Source: an uncultured Bacillota bacterium
GTDB taxonomy: Bacteria; Bacillota; Clostridia; Peptostreptococcales; Anaerovoracaceae
Length of the DNA: 33,498 nt
Assembly (NCBI GenBank): GCA_927441425.1
Contig: CAKMKG010000044.1
Coordinates: forward strand, 1-33,498
Direction: 5' to 3'
The notes under the pieces were generated by a model that saw only the letters and a list, made by a program, of their open reading frames with translations, made no database searches and had not been told where the DNA came from. The position numbers were made by a program, and so were the translations under genes. Positions 25,253-33,357 of the stretch are shown here, in pieces (the first letter of the stretch is position 1; each line of letters opens with the position of its first letter).

Positions 25253-25717
25253 ATGAAAATTTCGACGAAAGGGCGTTACGCCTTGCGTTTGATGCTGGAT
25301 CTGGCTTTGAATACTGCTGATGGGTATGTTGCCATTAAGAGCATTTCCGAACGACAGGAAATATCAGACAAATATCTGGAACAGATTATCACTATATTAA
25401 GCCGCGCTGGATTTGTAAAAAGCATCCGTGGATCCCAGGGGGGATACAAACTGGCGAAACCGCCTGAGGAATATACGGTCGGTATGATCTTAAGATTGAT
25501 TGAAGGAAATCTTGTCCCTGTTGCATGTATGGCAGACGAACCGAATCAATGCCCGAGAAGTGATATTTGTGTTACGCTTGATGTTTGGAAACAGATTGAC
25601 AAGGCAGTCAGCGGCGTGATCGATAATATTACACTTGCCGAATTAGTTATTAAATCAAGAGCAAAATTGACAGTTGCAAATACGAATGAATTAAATTCGG
25701 ACGTATGTCGAAATTAG
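25253..25717 (+). CDS. iscR: IscR-like Rrf2 regulator with three cysteines
   Basis: 154 residues, MKISTKGRYALRLMLDLA, with the Rrf2 winged helix and three cysteines (C92, C100, C106; spacing C-x7-C-x5-C), the usual 2Fe-2S site. IscR senses iron-sulfur status and controls cluster assembly and cysteine-desulfurase genes. It lies 36 bp after tcdA and 14 bp before the desulfurase start, so it would control its own operon. Contrast with the cysteine-free Rrf2 at 22618. Confidence 0.87.
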   Translation: MKISTKGRYALRLMLDLALNTADGYVAIKSISERQEISDKYLEQIITILSRAGFVKSIRGSQGGYKLAKPPEEYTVGMILRLIEGNLVPVACMADEPNQCPRSDICVTLDVWKQIDKAVSGVIDNITLAELVIKSRAKLTVANTNELNSDVCRN

Positions 25718-25731
25718 GGGTGATTTGCAAA

Positions 25732-26895
25732 ATGATATACCTTGATAATGCCGCAACTACATTTCCAAAACCTGATTCCGTTTATTCAGCGGTCACAGAA
25801 ACTTTACGTGAATATGGAGGAAATCCGGGTCGCTCCGGGCATAAGCTGTCTCTTGCCGCGGGCAGGATTATAGAGGAAACCCGTCTGCTTGTTGCACAGC
25901 TGTTTCATATATCAAAACCAGAACAGGTTGTTTTTACCTTGAATACGACTGATGCGTTAAATTTGGCTTTAAAAGGAGTGCTCTCCGCAGGCGATCATGT
26001 CATAACCAGCAGTATGGAACATAATTCGGTCTCACGCCCTCTTGAAGCGCTAAAAAGTATTGGTGTGGAATATACAAAGGTTCCAACTTCGTCAGAAAAA
26101 GGCGTTCGTATTAGTGATGTGGAATTCGCAATCAAGGAAAATACAAAATTAATGGTATTTACCCATATTTCAAATGTGACAGGAACCGAGAATCCCATAT
26201 CAGAAATAGGAGGTCTCTGCCGTAAGCACGGAATATTATTTCTTGTGGATGCAGCCCAATCAGCAGGCATTCGGCCGATCGATGTTCAGAAAATGAATAT
26301 TGACTTAATGGCATTTCCTGGGCACAAAGGGCTTTTGGGGCCGCAAGGAACAGGGGGACTATATATTAGAGAGGGTATTGAGGTAATGCCTCTTAAGCAG
26401 GGCGGTACAGGCAGCCATTCGGAACTGCTTTCCCAGCCGGAGCAGCTCCCGGACAGGTTTGAAAGCGGAACTCAAAACACACCGGGACTTGCAGGACTGG
26501 CTGCAGGAGTTAAGTACATTATTGATCATGATGTGGAGTTCGTTCAAGAGAAAGAAACACGCTTAGTAAACCGATTTATCAACGGGATATCGGAATTGCA
26601 AGGTATCACAATTTACGGCCCACCGACCGGTCCAAAAAGAAGCGGAGTTGTTTCTATTAACTTTAATGGCATGGATGCCGTGGAACTCTCTTTTATCCTT
26701 GATAATGTATTTGATATAGCTACACGCGCAGGTCTGCACTGTTCCCCCGACGCACATGCTATGCTCGGGACGCTTCGCAGCGGAGGCACCTTAAGATTCA
26801 GCATCGGGTCATTCAATACGGACAACGATATTGACTTTTGCATTGATGCGCTGACTCAGTTATCGAAAGACGGACTAATGAGGGAGGTGAAATAA
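25732..26895 (+). CDS. SufS/CsdA-like cysteine desulfurase family protein (class V aminotransferase)
   Basis: 387 residues: MIYLDNAATTFPKPDSV, the PLP lysine K199 in FPGHKGLLGPQGTG, and the catalytic Cys337 in RAGLHCSPDAH. This is the short class-V branch annotated in clostridia as a cysteine desulfurase family protein, distinct from the IscS/NifS branch at 30744. It takes sulfur from cysteine as a persulfide. I start at 25732 because AGGGGTGA ends eight bases before it; an upstream start at 25705 would overlap iscR. The stop shares one base with the E1-like gene, so sulfur may pass to that protein's partner. Confidence 0.85.
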   Translation: MIYLDNAATTFPKPDSVYSAVTETLREYGGNPGRSGHKLSLAAGRIIEETRLLVAQLFHISKPEQVVFTLNTTDALNLALKGVLSAGDHVITSSMEHNSVSRPLEALKSIGVEYTKVPTSSEKGVRISDVEFAIKENTKLMVFTHISNVTGTENPISEIGGLCRKHGILFLVDAAQSAGIRPIDVQKMNIDLMAFPGHKGLLGPQGTGGLYIREGIEVMPLKQGGTGSHSELLSQPEQLPDRFESGTQNTPGLAGLAAGVKYIIDHDVEFVQEKETRLVNRFINGISELQGITIYGPPTGPKRSGVVSINFNGMDAVELSFILDNVFDIATRAGLHCSPDAHAMLGTLRSGGTLRFSIGSFNTDNDIDFCIDALTQLSKDGLMREVK

Positions 26896-27911
26896 TGGAT
26901 CTGAACCGATATTCCCGGCAGACGGTTTTCCAACAAATCGGCGCTGACGGACAGCGAAAACTATTGGACTCGAAGGTTGCAATAGTCGGTCTTGGGGCTT
27001 TGGGTACAGTAATCGCCAACAATCTTTGCCGGTCCGGCGTCGGATTTCTTCGCCTGATTGACAGAGATTATGTTGAATTGAGCAACTTACAGCGGCAGAC
27101 CCTATATGATGAGAAGGATGCGTCAGAACAAATGCCGAAGGCAGTCGCAGCATATAATCATCTGACTAAAGTGAATTCGGAGATTACACTTGTTCCTATT
27201 GTCACTGACGTTAATTCTTCGAATATTGAGGATCTAATCAAAGACGTTGATCTGGTTCTGGATGGTTCTGATAATCTTGAAGTAAGATTTTTAATCAATG
27301 AAGCATGTCATAAATACAAAATCCCGTGGATATACGGGGGCGCAATAGGAAGCACAGGAATGACCATGAATATTTTATATGGGGAAAGCCCTTGCTTCAG
27401 GTGTTTTTGCCCAATAGCTACAACAACCGGCTCTTCTGAAACTTGCAGTACTGCCGGAGTATTGAATATGATAACCGGTATCATTGCCTCGGTGGAATCC
27501 TCAGAAGCAATCAAGATTCTGATCGGTTCGCCAGAAGTGCGAAAGGACGTTTTCTATGTTGATATTTGGGATTTTTCATCTCAAACAATTGAAATTCGAA
27601 AAGATCCCAACTGTCCAACCTGCGCGCAAAGTCATTATGAGTATCTTGGACAGTTGAAGGGTTCGTATTCCATGGGTCTATGCGGGCGTGACTCCATTCA
27701 GATCGTTCCAGGCATGCCCGTTTCAATTGATTTTGCGCACTTGGCGGAAAAATTAAACAAAGCGGGCGAGGTTAGCTTCAATCGGTTTATGCTCAGCTTT
27801 GACGATGGTTACCGCTGTTTCAATCTTTTTCCCGACGGCAGGGCAATTATTAAAAATGTGAAAGATGAATCGGCTGCCAAATCAGTTTATTCCGAATATA
27901 TCGGACTATAA
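26895..27911 (+). CDS. MoeB/ThiF-like E1 adenylyltransferase
   Basis: 338 residues. The ATP site is GLGALG (32-37), with DRDYVELSNLQRQTLY. D123/N127 lie in DGSDN, the Zn cysteines are C167/C170 and C240/C243, and the active Cys184 is in ETCSTAGVL. A C-terminal extension (about 250-338) ends FPDGRAIIKNV...YSEYIGL, as in many ThiF-family adenylyltransferases. These enzymes adenylate a ThiS/MoaD-type carrier so that it can receive sulfur. No carrier gene is in the window. It is fused to the desulfurase gene by TAATG. Confidence 0.87.
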   Translation: MDLNRYSRQTVFQQIGADGQRKLLDSKVAIVGLGALGTVIANNLCRSGVGFLRLIDRDYVELSNLQRQTLYDEKDASEQMPKAVAAYNHLTKVNSEITLVPIVTDVNSSNIEDLIKDVDLVLDGSDNLEVRFLINEACHKYKIPWIYGGAIGSTGMTMNILYGESPCFRCFCPIATTTGSSETCSTAGVLNMITGIIASVESSEAIKILIGSPEVRKDVFYVDIWDFSSQTIEIRKDPNCPTCAQSHYEYLGQLKGSYSMGLCGRDSIQIVPGMPVSIDFAHLAEKLNKAGEVSFNRFMLSFDDGYRCFNLFPDGRAIIKNVKDESAAKSVYSEYIGL

Positions 27912-27944
27912 TTCTGCAAAAGTAAAAAATATTTAATTTTCCTC

Positions 27945-28005
27945 TTGACATTTAATATAAAACATCTATACTTAAATCATACTAAAACCATATGATAAGT
28001 ATGAT
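27945..28005 (+). promoter_or_regulatory. metY promoter with near-perfect palindromic operator
   Basis: TTGACA (27945-27950) and TATACT (27967-27972) with a 16-base spacer. Directly downstream, ATCATACT (27976-27983) is inverted as AGTATGAT (27998-28005) with a 14-base gap containing CATATG. This is the clearest copy of the shared site and overlaps the expected transcription start. Confidence 0.8.
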
Positions 28006-28029
28006 ATTAAAAATGAAAGGGTGATAAAT

Positions 28030-29310
28030 ATGACAACAGAAAGAAAACTTAAATTTGAAACGTTACAGCTGCATGCAGGACAAGAAAATCCAGATCCGGC
28101 GACAGGAGCAAGAGCTGTTCCAATTTATCAAACCACTTCTTATGTGTTCGAAAATTCTGCACAGGCGGCTGGAAGATTCGGACTGACTGAGGGCGGAAAT
28201 ATTTATACTAGAATTATGAATCCGACGTCGGATGTTTTTGAACAGCGCATTGCTGCACTGGAAGGCGGAGTCGCAGCACTGGCAGTATCCTCCGGTGCTG
28301 CTGCAACTACTTATGCGATACAGAATATTGCCCATTCGGGAGATCATATCGTTTCTGCAAAAACCATCTATGGAGGGACATATAATTTATTTGCACATAC
28401 ACTGGCTGATTTTGGAATCCAAACAACCTTTGTGGATCCGGAAGAAGAGAACGGCTTTGAAAAGGCAATTCAGGAAAATACGAAGCTGATTTTCATTGAA
28501 AGTTTAGGAAACCCGGCTTCAAACGTGATTGATATTGAGGAAATTGCAGCAGTTGCACATAAGGCAGGAATCCCTCTCATCGTGGACAACACCTTCGCGA
28601 CACCATATCTGCTCAGACCTATTGAATACGGTGCAGATATCGTCGTCCACTCCGCAACGAAATTTATCGGCGGTCATGGAACATCCATCGGTGGTGTGAT
28701 CGTAGATTCCGGAAAGTTTGACTGGACAGCTTCAGGGAAGTTCCCATATTTGACGGAGCCGGATCCAAGCTATCACGGTGTTAAATTTACAGAAGCGGTA
28801 GGAGCTTTAGCCTATATCATCAAAGCAAGAGTGACCCTCCTCAGAGATACAGGTTCAGCGCTCAGCCCATTCAATTCGTTCCTTTTCCTACAGGGTTTGG
28901 AAACTCTATCACTAAGAGTGGAAAGACATATCTCAAATACCTTGAAGGTAATCGACTTTTTGAAGAATCATGAAAAAGTGGAAAGAGTGGATCATCCTTC
29001 TCAGTCTACAGGTAAGGAAAAAGCCGCATACGATAAGTATTTTCCAAATGGGGGCGGTTCCATCTTTACTTTTGAAATCAAAGGAGGAGCGGAGGAAGCA
29101 AAGTCATTTATCGACAAGCTTCAAATATTCTCACTCCTTGCAAATGTTGCCGATGTGAAGTCCCTGGTGATCCATCCGGCAAGCACCACACACTCCCAGA
29201 TGGATGAAAGGGAGTTGCTTGATGCAAGGATTAAACCGAATACGATACGCTTGTCTATTGGAACAGAACATATTGATGATTTGATTGAAGACCTGGCACA
29301 GGCATTTTAG
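28030..29310 (+). CDS. metY: O-acetylhomoserine sulfhydrylase
   Basis: 426 residues, longer than the cystathionine-type paralogues because of the MetY insert ([17 protein letters not shown]). PLP lysine K211 in [24 protein letters not shown], and the end [13 protein letters not shown]. MetY makes homocysteine directly from O-acetylhomoserine and sulfide. Start at 28030, five bases after AAAGGGTGAT; the GTG at 28021 lies inside that site. Followed by a terminator at 29335. Confidence 0.92.
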   Translation: MTTERKLKFETLQLHAGQENPDPATGARAVPIYQTTSYVFENSAQAAGRFGLTEGGNIYTRIMNPTSDVFEQRIAALEGGVAALAVSSGAAATTYAIQNIAHSGDHIVSAKTIYGGTYNLFAHTLADFGIQTTFVDPEEENGFEKAIQENTKLIFIESLGNPASNVIDIEEIAAVAHKAGIPLIVDNTFATPYLLRPIEYGADIVVHSATKFIGGHGTSIGGVIVDSGKFDWTASGKFPYLTEPDPSYHGVKFTEAVGALAYIIKARVTLLRDTGSALSPFNSFLFLQGLETLSLRVERHISNTLKVIDFLKNHEKVERVDHPSQSTGKEKAAYDKYFPNGGGSIFTFEIKGGAEEAKSFIDKLQIFSLLANVADVKSLVIHPASTTHSQMDERELLDARIKPNTIRLSIGTEHIDDLIEDLAQAF

Positions 29311-29334
29311 AAGAACGATATAACGGATCAAACT

Positions 29335-29370
29335 GGGCGGGTATTATAGCCCGCCCGATTTCATTTATCT
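29335..29370 (+). terminator. Terminator of metY
   Basis: GGGCGGG (29335-29341) pairs with CCCGCCC (29350-29356) around an eight-base loop, then GATTTCATTT. A strong stem with a modest T tract, 24 bases after the metY stop. Confidence 0.75.
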
Positions 29371-29517
29371 CTTTAGAGGGTTGAGCACGCGAAGCGTGCG
29401 AAATAAAAAACCACTCGTTTCACGAGTGGAAAAAACGATACTTATAGAAATAGAAATTCAACTTCTGTAAAATGATGATTGTTCAAGCCGCCATAAAACG
29501 ACGGAAGGAGAATTTCT

Positions 29518-29967
29518 ATGGATAAAAGCTTAGCACACACAAAATGGATGTGCAAGTATCATATCGTATTTACACCAAAGTACAGAAGGAAGATCATCTA
29601 TAATAAACTGCGAAAAGATATTAAAGAGATAATCCAAGATTTATGCAAATGGAAAGGCGTCGAAATCATTGAAGGACATGAGATGCCGGATCATATTCAT
29701 CTCCTGGTAGCAATCCCGCCTAAGATGAGTGTATCTGCATTCATGGGATACCTCAAAGGGAAGAGCGCCATGATGATCTTTGACAGACATTCCAACCTGA
29801 AGTTCAAGTTTGGGAATCGGAATTTCTGGTCGACAGGATATTATGTATCGACGGTAGGGCTAAATGAGGCAACGATAGCAAAATATATCCGAGAGCAGGA
29901 TACGCATGACCAGATGATGGATAAGATCAGCAAAAAAGAATTAGAGGATCCCTTTAGAGATAGCTAA
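29518..29967 (+). CDS. tnpA: IS200-type Y1 transposase
   Basis: 149 residues, full length for the family. The HUH motif is H59-I-H61 in MPDHIHLLVAIPP. The nucleophile is Y123 in IAKYIREQ, and the MCKYHIVFTPKYRRK start is typical. It cuts and joins single-stranded DNA at the end hairpins. GGAAGGAG precedes the ATG. No frameshift is seen, so the element may be active. Confidence 0.93.
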   Translation: MDKSLAHTKWMCKYHIVFTPKYRRKIIYNKLRKDIKEIIQDLCKWKGVEIIEGHEMPDHIHLLVAIPPKMSVSAFMGYLKGKSAMMIFDRHSNLKFKFGNRNFWSTGYYVSTVGLNEATIAKYIREQDTHDQMMDKISKKELEDPFRDS

Positions 29968-30003
29968 GTAATCAAAGCACAATGGCTTGAACGTAAAGAG
30001 AAA

Positions 30004-30025
30004 GCCAGCGCTTTTAGGCGCTGGC
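30004..30025 (+). terminator. Stem-loop after tnpA
   Basis: GCCAGCGC (30004-30011) pairs with GCGCTGGC (30018-30025) around TTTTAG. Strong stem but no T tract, so it may be a transcript-end structure or part of the right end. Confidence 0.45.
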
Positions 30026-30055
30026 TAGTATCAGAGCCTTCTAGGCTCGAGCATG

Positions 30056-30074
30056 CCACGCGTTTCACGCGTGG
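30056..30074 (+). repeat. Right-end recognition hairpin of the IS200-type element
   Basis: CCACGCGTTTCACGCGTGG, the counterpart of the left-end hairpin at 29411-29429. It lies 20 bases before the ATG of the broken HD gene, so the insertion replaced that gene's leader. Confidence 0.7.
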
Positions 30075-30093
30075 TCATGACTGGATATAAAAA

Positions 30094-30691
30094 ATGAGCG
30101 AAAGAATAAATCGTGATGAGGCAAGGCTGCTTTTTCTAAAATATAATCAGGATTATTTTCACATCCAACATGCCTTGACTGTTGAAGGCGTTCTGAAATG
30201 GTATGCCGAAGCTCTCAACTATGGTTAAGATGCGGAATATTGGGGAGTCATAGGGCTTTTGCATGATATTGATTTTGAGCAGTATCAATGCGCACTGTGT
30301 GAAAGCGCACGATCTGCTGCGTAGTGGAGGAATGAGTGAGGATATAATTCATGCTGTTTGCAGTCATGGGTATGAATTGACCGTAGATGTTAAACCGGAA
30401 CATTTGATGGAAAAAGTACTATATGCTGTCGATGAACTGACAGGACTGATATGGGCGGTCGCAAAACTACGCCCTTCGAAAAGCGTTCAGGATCTGGAAA
30501 TAAAATCAGTGAAAAAGAAATATAAGAACCTTAATTTTGCTGCAGGTTGTTCCCGTGAAGTAATCGAAAAGGGCGCTGGCATGCTTGGCTGGTCTTTGGA
30601 TGAGTTGATCGAAAAAACAATCCTCGCTATGCGCTCCTGCGAAACGCCGGTGGCAGAAGCAATGGATAAGATCTCAAAAGAAGTGTTCTAA
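30094..30691 (+). pseudogene. HD-domain hydrolase, broken by a stop and a frameshift
   Basis: The frame from 30094 reads MSERINRDEARLLFLKYNQD up to EALNYG, then an in-frame TAA at 30226-30228. The same frame resumes with WGVIGLLHDIDFEQY, which holds the HD motif. A +1 shift near 30280 moves to the frame AHCVKAHDLLRSGGMSEDII, which runs to the stop at 30689-30691. The whole matches the small HD-domain (HDIG-type) phosphohydrolase family. Two lesions, no Shine-Dalgarno and an adjacent insertion element show loss of function. The open part from 30263 could be miscalled as an intact 142-residue gene. Confidence 0.88.
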
Positions 30692-30743
30692 TCCTTTCGT
30701 AGTGCAAAAGGCTTCAAAATTGAAGATTTAAGGGGGAACTGCA

Positions 30744-31892
30744 ATGTCGCAGATCTATATGGATAATGCTTCGACAACTTCGTTATCGAAGAATGCACTT
30801 GAGGCTATGATGCCTTTTTTGACCAAGGAATATGGCAACCCTTCGACTGTATACTCTTTTGGACGAATTTCCAAAAATGCCGTTGAAAAAGCAAGAGAAA
30901 ATGTGGCATCAGCGATCGGAGCAATGCCACAGGAAATTTTTTTTACCGCTAGCGGGACAGAAGCCGACAACTGGGCAATAAAGTCGGCAGCAGAACTGGA
31001 AGCAAGCAAAGGAAAGCATATTATCACAACCGAGATTGAGCATCATGCAGTGATCCATACTCTTCAGTATCTGAAAAGGAAAGGCTATGAAATAACTTAT
31101 TTAAATGTAGATAAAAACGGCCGCATTTCCCCGGAACAGCTTCATGCTGCAATTCGTCCGGACACGATACTGATTACAATAATGACCGCAAACAATGAAA
31201 TTGGAACGATTATGCCAATTGCAGAAATCGGGTGTATCGCCAGGGAAAGAGGTGTATTATTTCATACCGATGCAGTCCAGGCGGCCGGACATCTTCCAAT
31301 TGATGTGACATCGATGAAAGTTGATATGCTATCGGTGTCCGGGCATAAATTCAAAGGTCCGAAAGGTACCGGAGTTCTATATGTCAGAAAAGGATTGAAA
31401 CTGCCTTCCAATACTCATGGCGGCGGACAAGAACGGGGACAGCGGGCAGGAACAGAGAATGTGGCAGGGATTGTCGGACTGGCGGCAGCATTAAATGAAG
31501 CTGTTTCAAATATGCAAGAAAATAATATGAAAATAAAAAATATGAGTAACCGGTTGATCGAAGGCATTTTAAAAATACCTGACTCTCAATTAACCGGGGA
31601 CATGGTTAACCGGTTGCCAGGCATAGCCTCTTTTGCGTTCCAAGGCGTCGAGGGTGAATCTATCGTGCTGTTGCTTGATCAAATGGGGATATGCGCTTCT
31701 GCGGGGTCTGCCTGTTCCTCTGGATCTCTTGAACCGTCACATGTTCTTAAGGCTATCGGTCTTCCGCATGTAACTCTCCGCGGAGCCCTCAGACTGTCGC
31801 TAGGCGAGGATAATTCCGAAGAGGAGATTGAAATTGTTTTAGAAAAGATTCCTCAAATCATTGCCCGGTTGCGCGGCGGGCCGTCATATTGA
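30744..31892 (+). CDS. nifS: Cysteine desulfurase, NifS/IscS type
   Basis: 382 residues: IYMDNASTTSLSKNALEAM, EIEHHAV, PLP lysine K202 in SGHKFKGPKGTG, RAGTENV, and the catalytic Cys324 in GSACSSGSLEPSHVL. It forms a persulfide from cysteine. There is no IscU/NifU scaffold next to it; the neighbour is an XdhC-type gene 69 bp downstream. In Rhodobacter a NifS-type desulfurase hands sulfur to XdhC-bound molybdenum cofactor, so a role in molybdoenzyme sulfuration is likely. AAGGGGG precedes the ATG. Confidence 0.92.
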   Translation: MSQIYMDNASTTSLSKNALEAMMPFLTKEYGNPSTVYSFGRISKNAVEKARENVASAIGAMPQEIFFTASGTEADNWAIKSAAELEASKGKHIITTEIEHHAVIHTLQYLKRKGYEITYLNVDKNGRISPEQLHAAIRPDTILITIMTANNEIGTIMPIAEIGCIARERGVLFHTDAVQAAGHLPIDVTSMKVDMLSVSGHKFKGPKGTGVLYVRKGLKLPSNTHGGGQERGQRAGTENVAGIVGLAAALNEAVSNMQENNMKIKNMSNRLIEGILKIPDSQLTGDMVNRLPGIASFAFQGVEGESIVLLLDQMGICASAGSACSSGSLEPSHVLKAIGLPHVTLRGALRLSLGEDNSEEEIEIVLEKIPQIIARLRGGPSY

Positions 31893-31961
31893 TTTAATGC
31901 AAAGAAATTTATAAAACATTGAAGCTCATAATCTCTAACTTTGTGGAAGGAATATTTGAAA

Positions 31962-33002
31962 ATGGATGAAAAGATATATCAAGAAGTATCCAAAGAAATT
32001 GACAAAGGATATAAAGCTGTTGTGTTAACAGCTTTGAACCGAAGTTCTGAACCTTCTAAAGTGCCTTTAAAAAAATTGTTCAGCGAACTTGAACTTGTCG
32101 ATATGCGTGATATGGAAGAAATGGTTTACAAGCTTACAAAGGATGCACTGTGTACCGGGAAACTTCAGTATTATAGCGATCAGACAGGGATTTTTATTGC
32201 AGAACCCTACTTCCCGGAGTCCAGGCTTATTGTTTTGGGCGGGGGGCATATCGCAAAGCCTCTTGCTGAATTTGCTTCAAAATGCGGTTTTGGTGTCACC
32301 GTTGTTGATGATCGGATCACCTTCGCGAATAATGAGCGGTTTCCATTAGCACGACAAGTAATTTGCGAAAGCTTTGATCAATGCTTTTCTCTTTTGAACA
32401 TTAACCGGTCTGCGTTTGTTGTCATTATAACAAGAGGCCACAGGCACGATATTGATTGTTTGAGAAGCGTTCTTCAGCTGGAGACGGCCTACACAGGAAT
32501 GATCGGTTCCAGAAGACGTGTTCATGCTGCAATGGAGCAGCTTTTCATGGAGGGTTATTCCAGTGAAAAGCTGGATATAGTCAGAGCACCGATCGGCCTT
32601 GACATCGGTGGAATAACACCTGAGGAAATTGCAGTATCAATTCTTGCGGAAGTAATTCAATGTAAGCGAAAGTATTCTAAATCGAATTGGCCTGAACTGG
32701 ACAAAGAGGTTCTTGACGAGCTCGGCACTGTAAAAAACGATTCCAGAGCGGTTGTTACGATCGTCGAAACAAAAGGATCCGTTCCAAGAGATATCGGAGC
32801 AAAGATGATCGTCTGGACAGACGGAAGAACATTGGGAAGCATAGGCGGAGGCTGCAGTGAAAGCGTAGTTATCGGTGTGGCATACGATGTTATAAGAGAT
32901 GGCGGATATAAAACTGTAGACATTGATATGACTGGAGAAGTGGCGGAGGATGAAGGAATGGTATGTGGAGGAACGATGAAGGTTTTAATTGAGAAGTGTT
33001 GA
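31962..33002 (+). CDS. XdhC/CoxI-family molybdenum-cofactor sulfuration protein
   Basis: 346 residues. Residues about 76-235 form the XdhC Rossmann domain (RLIVLGGGHIAKPLAEFA, TRGHRHD, YTGMIGSRRR, GLDIGGITPEEIAVSI). Residues about 262-346 form the CoxI-like domain (TIVETKGSVPRDIGAKM, LGSIGGGCSE, EGMVCGGTM). In E. coli- and Rhodobacter-type XdhC the CoxI part is N-terminal. Here it follows the Rossmann part, and the first 75 residues look like a decayed CoxI copy. The ATG at 31962 fits the family better than an upstream TTG at 31941; GGAAGG is 11 bases away. The protein would load sulfurated cofactor into a xanthine-dehydrogenase-type enzyme, which is not in this window. Confidence 0.85.
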   Translation: MDEKIYQEVSKEIDKGYKAVVLTALNRSSEPSKVPLKKLFSELELVDMRDMEEMVYKLTKDALCTGKLQYYSDQTGIFIAEPYFPESRLIVLGGGHIAKPLAEFASKCGFGVTVVDDRITFANNERFPLARQVICESFDQCFSLLNINRSAFVVIITRGHRHDIDCLRSVLQLETAYTGMIGSRRRVHAAMEQLFMEGYSSEKLDIVRAPIGLDIGGITPEEIAVSILAEVIQCKRKYSKSNWPELDKEVLDELGTVKNDSRAVVTIVETKGSVPRDIGAKMIVWTDGRTLGSIGGGCSESVVIGVAYDVIRDGGYKTVDIDMTGEVAEDEGMVCGGTMKVLIEKC

Positions 33003-33153
33003 TGACCTATTTAGTATATTATCTGGATTTATGTAATATTAAGATTAAATTTTACAACTTAATACAATAATAATAATAAGGGCAAAAAAACTCTAAGAGG
33101 ATATAAATAGGGGGTACTGAATAACTTCAGTCATGGCAGTGTAAATAATTTAA

Positions 33154-33245
33154 GGGACTATCCCAAGTTTTGTGTAAACTCTAAAAACTGATGTAAGATA
33201 TCAAGAAATAACGAAGGACAAAGACTAAGATGATGGTCTTTGTCC
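33154..33245 (+). repeat. Insertion-sequence end, copy 1 (tip plus subterminal hairpin)
   Basis: The tip GGGACTATCCCAAG with inner GTGTAAACTC (33154-33182) is IS256-like. A TGATGTAAGATAT block and AAATAACGAA follow, then a 10-bp perfect stem, GGACAAAGAC (33216-33225) with GTCTTTGTCC (33236-33245). The tip points left, so the element body would lie to the right, but 33246-33357 holds no recognisable transposase. The stretch 33003-33153 between xdhC and the tip is AT-rich and shows nothing I can name. Confidence 0.65.
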
Positions 33246-33254
33246 TTTATCTGT

Positions 33255-33282
33255 ATTATACAAATTCTTTCGGGCACGTCAA
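33255..33282 (-). promoter_or_regulatory. Outward-facing promoter in insertion-sequence end, copy 1
   Basis: On the minus strand TTGACG (33282-33277) and TATAAT (33260-33255) with a 16-base spacer, reading out through the hairpin and tip toward xdhC (antisense). The same arrangement is found in copy 2. Confidence 0.6.
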
Positions 33283-33302
33283 GAAAAACCGAATTTTTCG
33301 GT
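33281..33302 (-). terminator. Minus-strand terminator between the two insertion-sequence ends
   Basis: ACCGAA and TTCGGT form a 6-bp stem with a three-base loop, followed on the minus strand by TTTTCTT. It directly precedes the promoter of copy 1 and would end transcripts arriving from the right. Confidence 0.5.
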
Positions 33303-33357
33303 CTGTAATTTTCCGGTACCTTATGCCAGCCGAACCCCAAAGTAAATCAGGAGCTGA

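Larger units (their letters stand above)
29376..30080 (+). mobile_element. IS200/IS605-family element (IS200 type, tnpA only)
   Basis: A single transposase gene lies between a left end with hairpins at 29385-29399 (GCACGC/GCGTGC) and 29411-29429, and a right end with hairpins at 30004-30025, 30034-30048 and 30056-30074. The end hairpins CCACTCGTTTCACGAGTGG and CCACGCGTTTCACGCGTGG share stem pattern and TTC loop, as expected for the single-strand recognition hairpins of this family. There are no terminal inverted repeats and no TnpB. Tips are estimated to about 10 bases. It sits between metY and a broken HD gene. Confidence 0.85.

Noticed and set aside
20203..28029. SAM-I (S-box) or T-box leaders before the methionine and cysteine genes
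   Set aside because: Expected in Firmicutes, but leaders here are short and lack the conserved S-box or T-box segments; control appears to be by promoter-proximal sites.
33158..33340. 60-residue minus-strand frame tested as an IS256 transposase C-terminus
   Set aside because: I could not match it convincingly to the family C-terminus, and it runs through the hairpin and tip; treated as non-coding.
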